Assembly: GCA_019084025.1 (NCBI GenBank)
Contig: JAHRBI010000007.1
Coordinates: 1 to 64,000, forward strand
Direction of reading: 5' to 3'
Origin: Burkholderiaceae bacterium DAT-1
GTDB lineage: Bacteria > Pseudomonadota > Gammaproteobacteria > Burkholderiales > Chitinimonadaceae
DNA: 64,000 bases
Under the pieces are notes generated by a model. It was not told the origin of the DNA. It was given only the letters and a program-made list of their open reading frames with translations, and made no database searches. The position numbers were made by a program, and so were the translations under genes. Within the stretch, counting starts at the first letter, position 1. Each line of letters starts with the position of its first letter. Of the stretch, positions 49,377 through 60,519 are shown one piece after another.

Positions 49377-50834
49377 CTAGCGGCCGATAAAGGCAGCTTT
49401 TTCAGTAATGGTGATGGCAGGATCATCCACTGACGTAATGATCAGTTTGATCTTTTTTGAGCCACGGCTTACGCTTTGCGGATCTGTTTGCAGGCGCAAA
49501 CCCAGGTTGATCGAGCCATTGCCCGGAATATGGACGGTATTTTTCCCGATTTCGGTATAAAGCTGCAGCGCCGGAATACCCTCGGCTGTGATGGTGTAAT
49601 CGTGCGGCTTCTCGTCGGTATTCTGAATCTGCAGGCGGTAGGTATTTTCCAGCAAGCCATCGTCGGTTTCGCGAACCAGTACGCTGCGATCGCGGAAGAT
49701 GTTGGCGGATAAGGGCACCTTCCGATAGAGCGACACGCACACAGACGTCAGCACAATGATCAGGATGGCAATGTATAGCACCACGCGAGGGCGGAAGACA
49801 TGCTTCTTGATCTCGCTTTCGGGATACTTATGCGCCAATGCATTTTCGGTGGTGTAGCGAATCAGCCCACGCGGATAGTTCATCTTGTCCATGATGGAAT
49901 CGCACGCATCAATACATGCGCCGCAGGCGATGCATTCATATTGCAAACCGTCGCGAATGTCGATGCCAACAGGACACACTTGTACGCACACCGTACAGTC
50001 AATACATTCGCCGAGGCCTTGAGACTTAAAGTCGGCCTCTTTGCGTCGTGATCCGCGCGGCTCACCTCGTTCGACGTCATAGCTGATAATCAGCGTGTCA
50101 GGATCGAACATGGCGCTCTGGAAGCGTGCATACGGACACATGTACTTGCACACTTGCTCCCGCATCCAGCCCGCATTGCCGTAGGTGGCGAAGCCGTAGA
50201 ACAGAATCCAGAAAGACTCCCACGGCCCAAAGTCCAAAGAAGGTAATTTGACTGTCAGTTCGCGGATCGGCGTGAAATAACCCACGAAAGTGAATCCTGT
50301 CCAGAGCGCAAATACGATCCATAGTAGATGCTTGGATAGCTTGATCCGCAACTTGCGCGCAGACATTGGCTGCTGATCAAGTTTCATGCGGGTAGGGCGA
50401 TCGCCTTCTACCCATTTTTCCATCCAGAGGAAGATTTCGGTGTATACCGTTTGCGGGCAGGCATAACCACACCACAATCGCCCTCCAATCGATGTCCAGA
50501 CGAATAGCCCGAATGCAGAGCAGAGCAGGAGGGCTGTCAGATAGATGAAATCACCTGGCAGGAAAACAAAGCCGTAGATGTAAAACTTACGATTTACCAG
50601 ATCGAACAATAGCATCTGGCGGTCATGCAGGTCGAGCCAGGGCATGCCGTAGAAAAAAATCTGGGTTGCGACCACCCAGAACCAGCGCCATTTGGTAAAG
50701 GTGCCGGTAATCCAGCGCGGATATACCTTCTTCGCAGACTCGTACAGCAGAATCTGCTGTACCTCGGGTTCGTCATCCGGGGTAGGATCAGGTGGAACAA
50801 CCTTGATCGGAATATGCTTGAAGGTTTTGCTCAT
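49377..50834 (-). CDS. ccoG: Cytochrome c oxidase accessory protein CcoG
   Basis: CcoG (FixG/RdxA) helps put copper into the cbb3 oxidase, acting as a membrane Cu(II) reductase. Several transmembrane spans surround two 4Fe-4S ferredoxin motifs: Cys-Ile-Asp-Cys-Thr-Val-Cys-Val-Gln-Val-Cys-Pro and Cys-Ile-Ala-Cys-Gly-Ala-Cys-Ile-Asp-Ala-Cys-Asp. The C-terminal IG-like domain is periplasmic. ATG 50834 gives 485 aa; the longer frame from 50951 lacks family sequence. A perfect hairpin separates it from ccoP. Confidence 0.96.
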   Translation of the reverse strand: MSKTFKHIPIKVVPPDPTPDDEPEVQQILLYESAKKVYPRWITGTFTKWRWFWVVATQIFFYGMPWLDLHDRQMLLFDLVNRKFYIYGFVFLPGDFIYLTALLLCSAFGLFVWTSIGGRLWCGYACPQTVYTEIFLWMEKWVEGDRPTRMKLDQQPMSARKLRIKLSKHLLWIVFALWTGFTFVGYFTPIRELTVKLPSLDFGPWESFWILFYGFATYGNAGWMREQVCKYMCPYARFQSAMFDPDTLIISYDVERGEPRGSRRKEADFKSQGLGECIDCTVCVQVCPVGIDIRDGLQYECIACGACIDACDSIMDKMNYPRGLIRYTTENALAHKYPESEIKKHVFRPRVVLYIAILIIVLTSVCVSLYRKVPLSANIFRDRSVLVRETDDGLLENTYRLQIQNTDEKPHDYTITAEGIPALQLYTEIGKNTVHIPGNGSINLGLRLQTDPQSVSRGSKKIKLIITSVDDPAITITEKAAFIGR

Positions 50835-50934
50835 GGGAACTCGCTTCAGAAGAGTGCTTTCCGCAATCGGTATATTGATACGAAGAGGTATCTGATACAA
50901 GACTGGGGAAAGGCCTCTCAAGGCTTCGCATGAC

Positions 50935-50990
50935 TGATGCCCGGAAAGCATCCGGGCATCAGGGTAGCGTAAGAAAACGGCTGTTTTCTT
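50935..50990 (-). terminator. Two hairpins between ccoP and ccoG
   Basis: The hairpin 50935-50961 has perfect 11-base arms (TGATGCCCGGA/TCCGGGCATCA). A second at 50971-50990 has AAGAAAAC/GTTTTCTT arms. Neither is followed by a U-run in the minus direction, so they may stabilise the ccoP message or attenuate ccoG expression rather than end transcription. Confidence 0.55.
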
Positions 50991-50998
50991 ACCGCAGA

Positions 50999-51973
50999 TT
51001 AGCGATCTGCAGCGGGACCAGTGGTATCTGCGCCTTCACCGTGGGAGCGGTTGTACACATAGGCGGTCAGCAGGTGAATCTTTGCTTCGCCCAGTGCATC
51101 CTTCCAGGTCGGCATCTTGTTGGTGCGACCGTTGGTGATGGTTTCGATGATGGTTGCCTTGGAGCCACCATACAGCCAGTGCTGGCGATTGGCCAGGTGC
51201 GGTGCACCCAGATCCTTGTTGCCGTTACCGGTAGCGCCGTGACAGGCCACGCACACTTGCTGGAAGGTAGACTCACCGCGAACTGCGCGTTCCGGATCAT
51301 ATTCACCCGCACCGACGCCTGCCTTACGGCCTGCAATCTTCAGTACGTAGTTGGCTACATCAGCAACCTTTTCTTCACCAAAGGCAGCACCGAAGGCCGG
51401 CATTTGTGCCTGACGACCATTGGTGATGGTTTCCTTGATCTTCTCTGCCGAATTGCCATACAGCCAGCTATTGTTGTCGGCAACGGTCAGATTCGGGAAG
51501 CCCTTGGCGCCACGTGCGTCGGAACCGTGACACTGCACGCAGTAGGTCAGGAACAGCGACTGCCCCGTCTTGAGTGCTTCGGTATCCTTCGACAGAGCAG
51601 CCACATCCATCTGCATGTACTTGTCGTACAGCGGCTTGATGGAGGCATCCTTGGCAGCTACTTCTTCATCGTACTGGCCATGTGAAGACCAGCCCTTGAT
51701 GCCGCCAAACGCGCCCAGACCCGGGAAGAGGATGAAATAACCCACACCGAAAAACAGGGTGATGTAGAACATCATCATCCACCATTTCGGCAGCGGATTA
51801 TTGTATTCCTCCAGGTCGCCATCCCAGACGTGGCCCATGGTCTCTACCTTCTGGCCCTTTGGAACCTTCAGGTGACTCTGTGTGTAGAGCACGTAGCCCA
51901 GCCACACAAAAGAGGCCACGACGATGGCAGCGATCCAGTAAGCCCAGAAACTGCTGATAAAGTCGCTCATCAT
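50999..51973 (-). CDS. ccoP: cbb3-type cytochrome c oxidase subunit III
   Basis: CcoP is the diheme c-type subunit that passes electrons to CcoO/CcoN. Two transmembrane helices (about 8-28 and 66-88) are followed by two cytochrome c domains, with Cys-Val-Gln-Cys-His and Cys-Val-Ala-Cys-His. It is 324 aa. ccoQ ends one base before its first ATG. A second ATG directly follows and either may be used. Confidence 0.97.
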   Translation of the reverse strand: MMSDFISSFWAYWIAAIVVASFVWLGYVLYTQSHLKVPKGQKVETMGHVWDGDLEEYNNPLPKWWMMMFYITLFFGVGYFILFPGLGAFGGIKGWSSHGQYDEEVAAKDASIKPLYDKYMQMDVAALSKDTEALKTGQSLFLTYCVQCHGSDARGAKGFPNLTVADNNSWLYGNSAEKIKETITNGRQAQMPAFGAAFGEEKVADVANYVLKIAGRKAGVGAGEYDPERAVRGESTFQQVCVACHGATGNGNKDLGAPHLANRQHWLYGGSKATIIETITNGRTNKMPTWKDALGEAKIHLLTAYVYNRSHGEGADTTGPAADR

Positions 51974-52141
51974 TTACTCCTTTGACGTAGGCACGGTGTT
52001 GTCGTCGTCATCCAGCATGCGCTGGGCGGCTTCTTCAAACCGTGCTTTGGTCGATTTTCCGTAAGCCCAGATCAGGATCAGTAGAAAGCTCACGAAGCCT
52101 GCCACTGTTACTGCAATCCGGACGATATCGGTTGTATCCAT
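51974..52141 (-). CDS. ccoQ: cbb3-type cytochrome c oxidase subunit CcoQ (55 aa)
   Basis: This gene lies between ccoO and ccoP and is short enough to be missed. It reads from ATG 52141 to TAA 51974-51976. One transmembrane helix (about 8-27, with Phe-Leu-Leu-Ile-Leu-Ile-Trp-Ala-Tyr) is followed by Ser-Thr-Lys-Ala-Arg-Phe-Glu-Glu-Ala-Ala and a run of four Asp. CcoQ/FixQ stabilises the oxidase. The gene joins ccoP with no gap. Confidence 0.95.
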   Translation of the reverse strand: MDTTDIVRIAVTVAGFVSFLLILIWAYGKSTKARFEEAAQRMLDDDDNTVPTSKE

Positions 52142-52150
52142 GGTCGCGTC

Positions 52151-52768
52151 CTAGCGCATGGTTCCCAGTGCTTTGCCCAGCCCTTGCAGGTAGGCAACCA
52201 CTGCATCCAGTTCGGTCTTACCGTCAGCTTCAGCCACTGCACCAGCGATATCTGCATCGGTGTAGGGGACGCCAACAGTACGCAGAGCCTTCATCTTGGT
52301 TGGCAAGATGGCAGCATCGACCTTATTGGCAGCAAGCCACGGGAACGCTGGCATGATCGATTCCGGCACAACATCTCGCGGATTGATCAGGTGGGCACGT
52401 TGCCACTCGTCAGAGTAGCGGCCACCCACACGGGCAAGATCCGGACCGGTACGCTTGGAACCCCATTGGAACGGGTGGTCGTATACCGACTCGCCGCCCA
52501 CGGAGTAGTGACCGTAGCGTTCTGTTTCGGCACGGAACGGACGAATCATCTGCGAATGGCAGACATAGCAGCCTTCGCGGATGTAAACGTCACGGCCAGC
52601 CAGTTGCAGTGCGCTGTAAGGCTTTACACCTTCAATGGGCTGCGTCACGGACTTGGAGAACACCAGCGGCAGAATTTCTACCAGCATGGCCACGGAGATC
52701 ACCATGAACGTAAAGACGATCAGGTAACCCACATGTTCTTCGATCAGTTTCTGAATTTTTTCCATCAT
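52151..52768 (-). CDS. ccoO: cbb3-type cytochrome c oxidase subunit II
   Basis: CcoO is a membrane-anchored monoheme cytochrome c. The N-terminal helix (about 10-35) is followed by [11 protein letters not shown] with the Cys-x-x-Cys-His (Cys-Tyr-Val-Cys-His) heme site and Arg-Thr-Gly-Pro-Asp-Leu. ATG 52768 has AAGGAG nine bases upstream. It is 205 aa. It begins 13 bases after ccoN. Confidence 0.97.
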   Translation of the reverse strand: MMEKIQKLIEEHVGYLIVFTFMVISVAMLVEILPLVFSKSVTQPIEGVKPYSALQLAGRDVYIREGCYVCHSQMIRPFRAETERYGHYSVGGESVYDHPFQWGSKRTGPDLARVGGRYSDEWQRAHLINPRDVVPESIMPAFPWLAANKVDAAILPTKMKALRTVGVPYTDADIAGAVAEADGKTELDAVVAYLQGLGKALGTMR

Positions 52769-52781
52769 GATGGTCTGCTCC

Positions 52782-54233
52782 TTAGTGGGCCGCTTGTGGC
52801 GCCGGAATCGGGGCATCCACAGCCTTGCCTTGACCGATGGTGCGGGCGACGTTGTATGCCATCAGCAGCATGCCAACCAGATACATTGCACCACCCAGTA
52901 CGCGGATCATGAAGTAAGGCATGCTTGCCTTGACGCTATCGATAAACGCATAGGTCAGCGTACCGTCAGCATTGGTTGCGCGCCACATCAGACCTTGGGT
53001 CACACCGGCAATCCACATCGACGCGATGTAGAGCACCACGCCAATCGTTGCAATCCAGAAGTGAGCTTCGATCAGGGAAACCGAGTACATCTTTTCACGG
53101 CCAAACAGGCGCGGGATCAGGTAGTAGATGGAACCGATAGAAATCATGGCCACCCAGCCCAGGGCGCCGGAGTGAACGTGACCAATCGTCCAGTCTGTGT
53201 AGTGCGACAGCGCATTCACAGTCTTGATGGACATCATCGGGCCTTCGAAGGTGGACATACCGTAGAAGGACAGCGCGCAGATCATGAACTTAAGGATCGG
53301 GTCGGTGCGCAGCTTATGCCATGCGCCGGACAGGGTCATGATACCGTTGATCATGCCGCCCCAGCTTGGAGCCAGCAGAATCAGGGAGAACACCATGCCG
53401 AGTGACTGGGTCCAGTCAGGCAGTGCGGTGTAGTGCAGATGGTGAGGACCGGCCCACATGTAAGTGAACACCAGCGCCCAGAAGTGCACCACGGACAGGC
53501 GGTAGGAATATACCGGACGACCTGCTTGCTTCGGCACGAAGTAATACATCATGCCGAGGAAGGCGGCTGTCAGGAAGAAGCCCACAGCATTGTGACCGTA
53601 CCACCATTGCACCATTGCATCCACTGCACCTGCGTACACGGAGTAGGACTTGAATGCCGACACCGGGATAAAGGCGCTGTTAACAATGTGCAGCAGGGCA
53701 ACGGCCAGAATGAACGCACCGTAGAACCAGTTTGCCACGTAGATGTGCTTGATCTTGCGGGTTGCGATCGTGCCGAAGAACACGATTGCATAGCACACCC
53801 AGGTCACGGCGATGGCCAGTTTGATTGGCCATTCCAGTTCGGCGTATTCCTTACCGAAGGTAATACCCAGCGGCAAAGTAACAGCGGCCGATACGATGAT
53901 CAGCTGCCACGCCCAGAAGGTAAACTCGGCAAGTGGCCCGCAGAACAGGCGCACGCCGGAGGTGCGTTGCACAACATAGTACGACGTTGCGAACAGCGCA
54001 CAGCCACCGAAGGCAAAGATCACTGCATTGGTATGCAGCGGACGCAGACGGCCGAAATGGAACCATGGACCGAAATTCAGTTCAGGCCATGCCATCTGGG
54101 CGGCGATAATCACGCCGACCAGCATGCCGACGATCCCCCACACCACGGTCATCACTGCGAACTTCCGCACGATCCCGTAGTTGTAGGTTTCCGTTCCCGA
54201 GGTATCGGGACCAAGCACAGAAGTGGCTTGCAT
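52782..54233 (-). CDS. ccoN: cbb3-type cytochrome c oxidase subunit I
   Basis: CcoN is the catalytic subunit with low-spin heme b and the heme b3-CuB site. Histidines are in Arg-Pro-Leu-His-Thr-Asn-Ala, Trp-Tyr-Gly-His-Asn-Ala-Val, Gly-Pro-His-His-Leu-His-Tyr and Ile-Gly-His-Val-His-Ser-Gly-Ala-Leu. About 12 transmembrane spans are visible. ATG 54233 has GGAG eight bases upstream; the open frame extends to 54341 but that part lacks family sequence. The operon ccoNOQP is preceded by a class II FNR/ANR site. Confidence 0.98.
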   Translation of the reverse strand: MQATSVLGPDTSGTETYNYGIVRKFAVMTVVWGIVGMLVGVIIAAQMAWPELNFGPWFHFGRLRPLHTNAVIFAFGGCALFATSYYVVQRTSGVRLFCGPLAEFTFWAWQLIIVSAAVTLPLGITFGKEYAELEWPIKLAIAVTWVCYAIVFFGTIATRKIKHIYVANWFYGAFILAVALLHIVNSAFIPVSAFKSYSVYAGAVDAMVQWWYGHNAVGFFLTAAFLGMMYYFVPKQAGRPVYSYRLSVVHFWALVFTYMWAGPHHLHYTALPDWTQSLGMVFSLILLAPSWGGMINGIMTLSGAWHKLRTDPILKFMICALSFYGMSTFEGPMMSIKTVNALSHYTDWTIGHVHSGALGWVAMISIGSIYYLIPRLFGREKMYSVSLIEAHFWIATIGVVLYIASMWIAGVTQGLMWRATNADGTLTYAFIDSVKASMPYFMIRVLGGAMYLVGMLLMAYNVARTIGQGKAVDAPIPAPQAAH

Positions 54234-54358
54234 GGAAGTCTCCAAGATTGAACAAAAATCACTTTGGCTACCGGAATCCGGTAACCGGGCTATGTCTTTT
54301 ATTGCTTGGCGGGCTTGAAACACCAGACCACCAGTCAACAATAGCGAACAACGATGAC

Positions 54359-54400
54359 ACTTTACTGAGCGTTTGCGCTACTCCGCTTGATGTGAATCAA
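54359..54400 (-). promoter_or_regulatory. Class II FNR/ANR promoter of ccoNOQP
   Basis: TTGATGTGAATCAA (54387-54400) is a perfect FNR box on both strands. On the minus strand TAAAGT (54364-54359) is at the exact place for a -10 element when the box is centred at -41.5, with transcription start near 54352. Low-oxygen activation of the oxidase by an FNR/ANR-type protein is the clear reading. Confidence 0.85.
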
Positions 54401-54740
54401 GTCCAGACGAGGTAGGGCAGGGTGCGTATCCTTTTCGCGGCAGCGTTTATGCGCTGGTTGCATGAGGTAACACCGGAATGGGCAATGTGCTGCAAAGCAC
54501 AAAATTTTAGCGCCTTTTCTCTGCCCGGAGCAATCATGAAAGACGTGCAAAGCCAAGCTGGCTGCGGACTTGCTCATCTAATTCTCTGACATTGGTTATA
54601 GTCGCAAATGTCAAAGTTGTTAATGAACAAATACTTGGCGTGTGATTAATTCGTGAAGATGGCGCGGCAGGCTTCCGCGAAGCGCTTGTGAAAAATTTAG
54701 TTGTACACGTGTTGTATATTGATTTTCCGCAAAATTGGCA
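54401..54740. other. Space between ccoS and the ccoN promoter
   Basis: There is no convincing gene in these 340 bases. A GTGCT/AGCAC hairpin near 54489-54502 is followed by AAAATTTT on the plus strand, and TTGTTAATGAACAA at 54617-54630 has perfect five-base arms but differs from an FNR box. A 17-codon open frame with a GGAG upstream starts near 54537 but is too short to support. Confidence 0.4.
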
Positions 54741-54902
54741 TTATTCCTGCGGCGGCCTGGGATCGTCATCATCTTGCAGGATGCGATGGGCAGGCCCTTC
54801 CAAATCATCGAATTGTCCGCTGCGTGTGGCCCACCAGAAAAGCAAAGCGGCGCCGCCAGCAACTAGCAGTGAAATGGGGATAAGAATGTAAAGGCTTTCC
54901 AT
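54741..54902 (-). CDS. ccoS: cbb3-type cytochrome oxidase assembly protein CcoS (53 aa)
   Basis: This small gene follows ccoI with a nine-base gap. ATG 54902 leads to TAA 54741-54743. The product begins Met-Glu-Ser-Leu-Tyr-Ile-Leu-Ile-Pro-Ile-Ser with one transmembrane helix (5-24) and continues Gly-Gln-Phe-Asp-Asp-Leu-Glu-Gly-Pro-Ala-His-Arg-Ile-Leu, all CcoS hallmarks. CcoS takes part in cofactor insertion in cbb3 oxidase. Confidence 0.95.
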   Translation of the reverse strand: MESLYILIPISLLVAGGAALLFWWATRSGQFDDLEGPAHRILQDDDDPRPPQE

Positions 54903-54911
54903 ACCTTACCT

Positions 54912-57371
54912 TTAAGTGAGCTGACGGCTGGTCGTGTGCTTAACGGGAGGCGCAAGTCGGATCGCATTCATCACCACCAGTAGCGAACTGAGTGCCATAC
55001 CCAGGCTGGCCAGCCAAGGCGTAATCCAACCTGCCATTGCAACAGGAAGGGCAATCGCATTATATAGAACCGCCCAAATTAGATTCTGACGGATGACTTG
55101 GCGAGACTTGCGAGCCAGCTGCAAGGCATCTGTAATCATGCCGATACTGCCAGACAGTACGGCATCTCCTGCGGCTTGTGCAGTTTCAGTGCCGGTGCCG
55201 ATGGCAATGGAAGTATCGGCAGCGGCAAGCACCGGCGCATCGTTGATGCCGTCACCCACCATGAGCACCACGCGACCGTCGTGCTGCAGCCCTTGTACGT
55301 AGGCAAGTTTGTCGTCCGGCGTGGCACGCGCTCGCACGTGATCAATGCCCATTGTGGCAGCGAGCTTTGCTACTGCCCCTTCGCTATCACCACTGAGCAA
55401 ATGTACGCGAAGACCTTGTTGCTTCAATTGCATGATGAGTGCAGGGGTCTCCTGGCGAGCCGTATCCCCAAGGGCAAAGGCAGCAATCCATTCCGATGAT
55501 GTCCCCAGATAGACGACTGTAGCGTCACTCATCCAATCCGAAAAGGGAAAGGCTGCAGTGCAGGTGGGTGCGACAAATTGAAATGTTCCAAGGCGATAGA
55601 CAGCACCATCGATGGTGGCCGAAACGCCGCTCCCCGGAATATTGCTAAAGTCTTGCGCATGGAGCGTGGCGGGAGGCGCATGTTGACGAATCGCGTGCGC
55701 AATCGGATGCTCCGATGCGGACTCAAGGATTGCAGCCAACTCATGCGCGTATGCCTGGGTGATGCCGGCTCGGACGGAAATCGACTGGATGGCAAGCTTG
55801 CCTTCGGTGAGCGTACCGGTCTTGTCGAATACGATGTCGGTCACGCGGGGCAGAGTATCAAGTGTGTGTCCGCGCGTGATTAACAGACCTAGACGTGCCA
55901 TGTGGCCTGTTGCTGCCGTCATGGCAGCCGGGGTGGCGAGCGAAAGCGCGCACGGGCAGGAGATGACGAGCACGGCAACCGTGATTGGCAAGGCACGATC
56001 CGGGTCGATTTGATACCACAAAGCGAAAGTGGCGATTGCAGCCAGCAGTAGCAGCCCAACAAACCATGCTGCAACCTTATCCGCCAAGATTGCTGCTCGC
56101 GGCTTTTCGGCGAGCGCTTTATCCAGTAGGCGGACAATTCCGGCCAGGCGCGTGGATTCTCCGGTTCGTTCTATTCGGACAACTAAAGGCGCATCCTGAT
56201 TCAGTGTACCTCCGGTCACCTCTGCGCCAGCCGACTTATCAATTGGCCGAGCTTCTCCGGTCATCAAGGACTCATCAGCATGACTGGCGCCCTCTAGCAC
56301 AACGCCATCAGCCGGAAAGGACTCACCCGGCTTGACTAGAATCGTATCGCCGGCAAGTAGACGCGCGACCGGTGTTGCTTCAGTCTCACTTGACCCAGGC
56401 CATCGCACAAAGCGATGCGCGAATGCCGGCATCAGTTTGACGAGTGATTCTGCCGCCTCACCTGCGCGCCTGCGTGCAACACCTTCCAGATAACGGCCAC
56501 CCAGCAGTAGAAAGACAAACATTGACACGGAGTCGTAGTAAATGGCGCCATGTCCGGTCCAGTTGGCGTACACACTTGCGATAAAGGCTGCCAGTACGCC
56601 AACGACGACGGGCACATCCATGCCTGCGCGCCCCGCTTTCAGGTCGCGCCACGCACCCTGATAAAATGGCAGGCAGGAATAGAACACCACGGGCAGCGTC
56701 AGCACGCAACTTGCCCATTGCATGAGCTGTTCCATTGCAGGCGTGATGGTTTCAGGGTCTGCCATGTAAATTGGCACCGCATACATCATCACCTGCATCA
56801 TCGACAGACCGGCAATCCATAGTCGCGTAAGGGACTTTTTGCGGGCGGCTTCATGCAATTGCTGGCTTTTGCCCGGATCGTAGGGATGGGCGCGATAGCC
56901 GATGGCGGCAATTTGCTCCAGAACAGTAGAGAGCTGAATGCGACCATTATCCCAGCGCAGGCGGGCACGGTGAGTGGTGTAATTGATGCTGATTTCAAGC
57001 ACACCGGGTAGGCGACTAATGTGACGCTCATTTAACCAGATACAGGCTGCGCAGGTAATGCCTTCAAGGATTAGTGCCGCTTCACGCACATGATCGGCAT
57101 CAACATGAACAAAGCTGGCTTGTAACTCGGGGGTGTCAAAGAGCTTGAGCGAGGCTTGCAGCTCATCGGGTAGCGCCTCCGCGCGACCGGCAGGCGCTTC
57201 TCGGCTTTCGTAATACGAATCCAGTCCTGCATCGATAATGGTTTTGGCGACGGCCTGACATCCTGTGCAGCAGGTCGCGTATTCGGCTTTGCGCCAGCTG
57301 ACCGGATAGCGTGCCGGGTTCAGATCATCGGGGGCGACAGATTCGCCGCAATGAAAGCAAGTCGTGTTCAT
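54912..57371 (-). CDS. ccoI: Cu(+)-exporting P-type ATPase for cbb3 oxidase assembly
   Basis: CcoI (FixI) pumps Cu(I) to the periplasm for the oxidase. The N-terminal zinc-like domain (Cys-Phe-His-Cys-Gly; Cys-Cys-Thr-Gly-Cys), the heavy-metal domain with Cys-Ala-Ala-Cys, transmembrane Ser-Cys-Pro-Cys-Ala-Leu, Asp-Lys-Thr-Gly-Thr-Leu-Thr, Gly-Asp-Gly-Ile-Asn-Asp-Ala and the actuator Leu-Met-Thr-Gly-Glu are present in order. It is 819 aa. It heads the ccoI-ccoS unit. The CcoI-type N-terminal domain distinguishes it from CopA. Confidence 0.93.
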   Translation of the reverse strand: MNTTCFHCGESVAPDDLNPARYPVSWRKAEYATCCTGCQAVAKTIIDAGLDSYYESREAPAGRAEALPDELQASLKLFDTPELQASFVHVDADHVREAALILEGITCAACIWLNERHISRLPGVLEISINYTTHRARLRWDNGRIQLSTVLEQIAAIGYRAHPYDPGKSQQLHEAARKKSLTRLWIAGLSMMQVMMYAVPIYMADPETITPAMEQLMQWASCVLTLPVVFYSCLPFYQGAWRDLKAGRAGMDVPVVVGVLAAFIASVYANWTGHGAIYYDSVSMFVFLLLGGRYLEGVARRRAGEAAESLVKLMPAFAHRFVRWPGSSETEATPVARLLAGDTILVKPGESFPADGVVLEGASHADESLMTGEARPIDKSAGAEVTGGTLNQDAPLVVRIERTGESTRLAGIVRLLDKALAEKPRAAILADKVAAWFVGLLLLAAIATFALWYQIDPDRALPITVAVLVISCPCALSLATPAAMTAATGHMARLGLLITRGHTLDTLPRVTDIVFDKTGTLTEGKLAIQSISVRAGITQAYAHELAAILESASEHPIAHAIRQHAPPATLHAQDFSNIPGSGVSATIDGAVYRLGTFQFVAPTCTAAFPFSDWMSDATVVYLGTSSEWIAAFALGDTARQETPALIMQLKQQGLRVHLLSGDSEGAVAKLAATMGIDHVRARATPDDKLAYVQGLQHDGRVVLMVGDGINDAPVLAAADTSIAIGTGTETAQAAGDAVLSGSIGMITDALQLARKSRQVIRQNLIWAVLYNAIALPVAMAGWITPWLASLGMALSSLLVVMNAIRLAPPVKHTTSRQLT

Positions 57372-57441
57372 GGGGCGGCATTCTAACTGGGAAATGCCGC
57401 AGAAGATTTGCGTTGGCGCAATCCGATTGCGTCAAGGCTGA

Positions 57442-58326
57442 TTATTTTGGGGCATTAGCGAGTTTGTAAACCGTTTTGCCTACGAGTGAAAACAGGTGGT
57501 TGGCTTGGTACAAGTTTTCCGAATGCCCGACAAATAGCAATCCATGAGGTTTCAGCATGGGCATAAAACGCTGCAGAATATTCAATTGTGTCTGACGGTC
57601 AAAGTAGATCATGACATTCCGGCAGAAAATGGCATCCAGCGGACCCCGAACTTGCCAGGTTGCATCGATCAGGTTTTGTCTGCGGAAGGTAATCAGGCTT
57701 CGCAGCTCCTGCTTGACCTGAAATTGCCCGTCGGGAAGCACATTGAAGAAGCGCTGCTTTTGCGCGGGTGTAATCTTTTCGAAGCGATCGGCTGGGTAGA
57801 TGCCTGCTTCCGCAATCTTGAGTACATTGGTATCTAGATCGGTCGCGACGATACGGACATTGGGACGTAATGTATCGAAGGCTTCGCAAGCGGTCATCGC
57901 CAGTGTGTAGGGTTCTTCCCCGGTACTGGATGCAGCACACCAGATATTCAGTTGACCATCGCCCTTGTGTGCTTTCAGCAAGTCTGCGAGCACAGGGAAG
58001 TGGTGACCTTCACGAAAGAAGGAGGTGAGATTGGTGGTTAGCGAATTAATAAAGGCTTCCCACTCTGCCGCATTTCCACGCTCCAGCATGCTCAGATAAT
58101 CGGCAAAGGAAGCCAGCTTATGGTGGCGCAGTCGCTTTGCCAGCCGACCGTAAACCATATCCTGCTTGCCGTCACTTAGCGCAATCCCCGCATAGTCGTA
58201 AATCATTTTTTTCACCCGATCAAAATCCTGATCGGTGAATTTGAATTCACGAGAGGTCGGGGGAAGAGGGGCGAGCGGAGGAATCTGCAGGCTCGTTAAT
58301 TTGGGGGGATTATGCTGATCACTCAT
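57442..58326 (-). CDS. cheR: Chemotaxis protein methyltransferase CheR
   Basis: CheR methylates glutamates of chemoreceptors with S-adenosylmethionine. The N-terminal helical domain (Arg-Leu-Ala-Lys-Arg-Leu-Arg-His-His) and the methyltransferase domain with Thr-Ser-Phe-Phe-Arg-Glu, Trp-Cys-Ala-Ala-Ser-Ser-Thr-Gly-Glu-Glu-Pro-Tyr, Cys-Arg-Asn-Val-Met-Ile-Tyr-Phe and Gly-His-Ser-Glu-Asn are present. ATG 58326 gives 294 aa; the upstream extension is a poor N-terminus. No other chemotaxis gene lies near it. Confidence 0.95.
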   Translation of the reverse strand: MSDQHNPPKLTSLQIPPLAPLPPTSREFKFTDQDFDRVKKMIYDYAGIALSDGKQDMVYGRLAKRLRHHKLASFADYLSMLERGNAAEWEAFINSLTTNLTSFFREGHHFPVLADLLKAHKGDGQLNIWCAASSTGEEPYTLAMTACEAFDTLRPNVRIVATDLDTNVLKIAEAGIYPADRFEKITPAQKQRFFNVLPDGQFQVKQELRSLITFRRQNLIDATWQVRGPLDAIFCRNVMIYFDRQTQLNILQRFMPMLKPHGLLFVGHSENLYQANHLFSLVGKTVYKLANAPK

Positions 58327-58621
58327 GGTGCTTTGATCATAGCAAGCAAGAAGAGGTGCGCAAGCGCTGCAAGCGATCATGGCATGTTGCTGGACGAGTG
58401 GTATTCGCCAGCCATTCCTTTGCCGCATGCAGTTATGACACGCCCTACTTCATGCAACGAGTCGACAGGCGGCAAACGGTTCAGGCTCGATTTGATGCAA
58501 ACATGCAATTTGCATGAAATCTATGCCTGGCGCCGCGTTCCGTGGCATTTATACTACGGAGCAAGTGCTTGATTTGTATTGAAATGAGGCATCTGAGGAG
58601 GTGAATCTCAATAAATCGGTT
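58327..58621. other. Divergent space between cheR and the acyl-CoA dehydrogenase promoter
   Basis: About 300 bases without a supported gene. Short plus-strand frames here start in poor contexts. The cheR promoter should be in this stretch but no clear -35/-10 pair stands out. A GAGGAGGTG string at 58596-58604 looks like a ribosome-binding site but no open frame of useful length follows. Confidence 0.4.
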
Positions 58622-58659
58622 AAACGATTGTTTGAAAAACGCATCATTGCTGATACGAT
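58622..58659 (+). promoter_or_regulatory. Promoter with a PsrA-like operator
   Basis: TTGAAA (58632-58637) and TACGAT (58654-58659) are 16 bases apart. AAACGATTGTTTG (58622-58634) matches the AAAC-N(2-4)-GTTT core bound by PsrA-type TetR repressors of fatty-acid genes, and overlaps the -35 element. Induction of the dehydrogenase gene by long-chain acyl compounds is therefore plausible. Confidence 0.6.
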
Positions 58660-58734
58660 TGTCCCATGAACTTGCTGGATGACGGGTCAGTAAGCGTCAA
58701 ACCCCATCCAGAGTCGATTACAGAGGAGATGTGC

Positions 58735-60519
<1,785 letters not shown>

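Noticed and set aside
54537-54590. 17-codon peptide with a GGAG upstream, between ccoS and ccoN
   Set aside because: Too short, no neighbour or motif to support translation.
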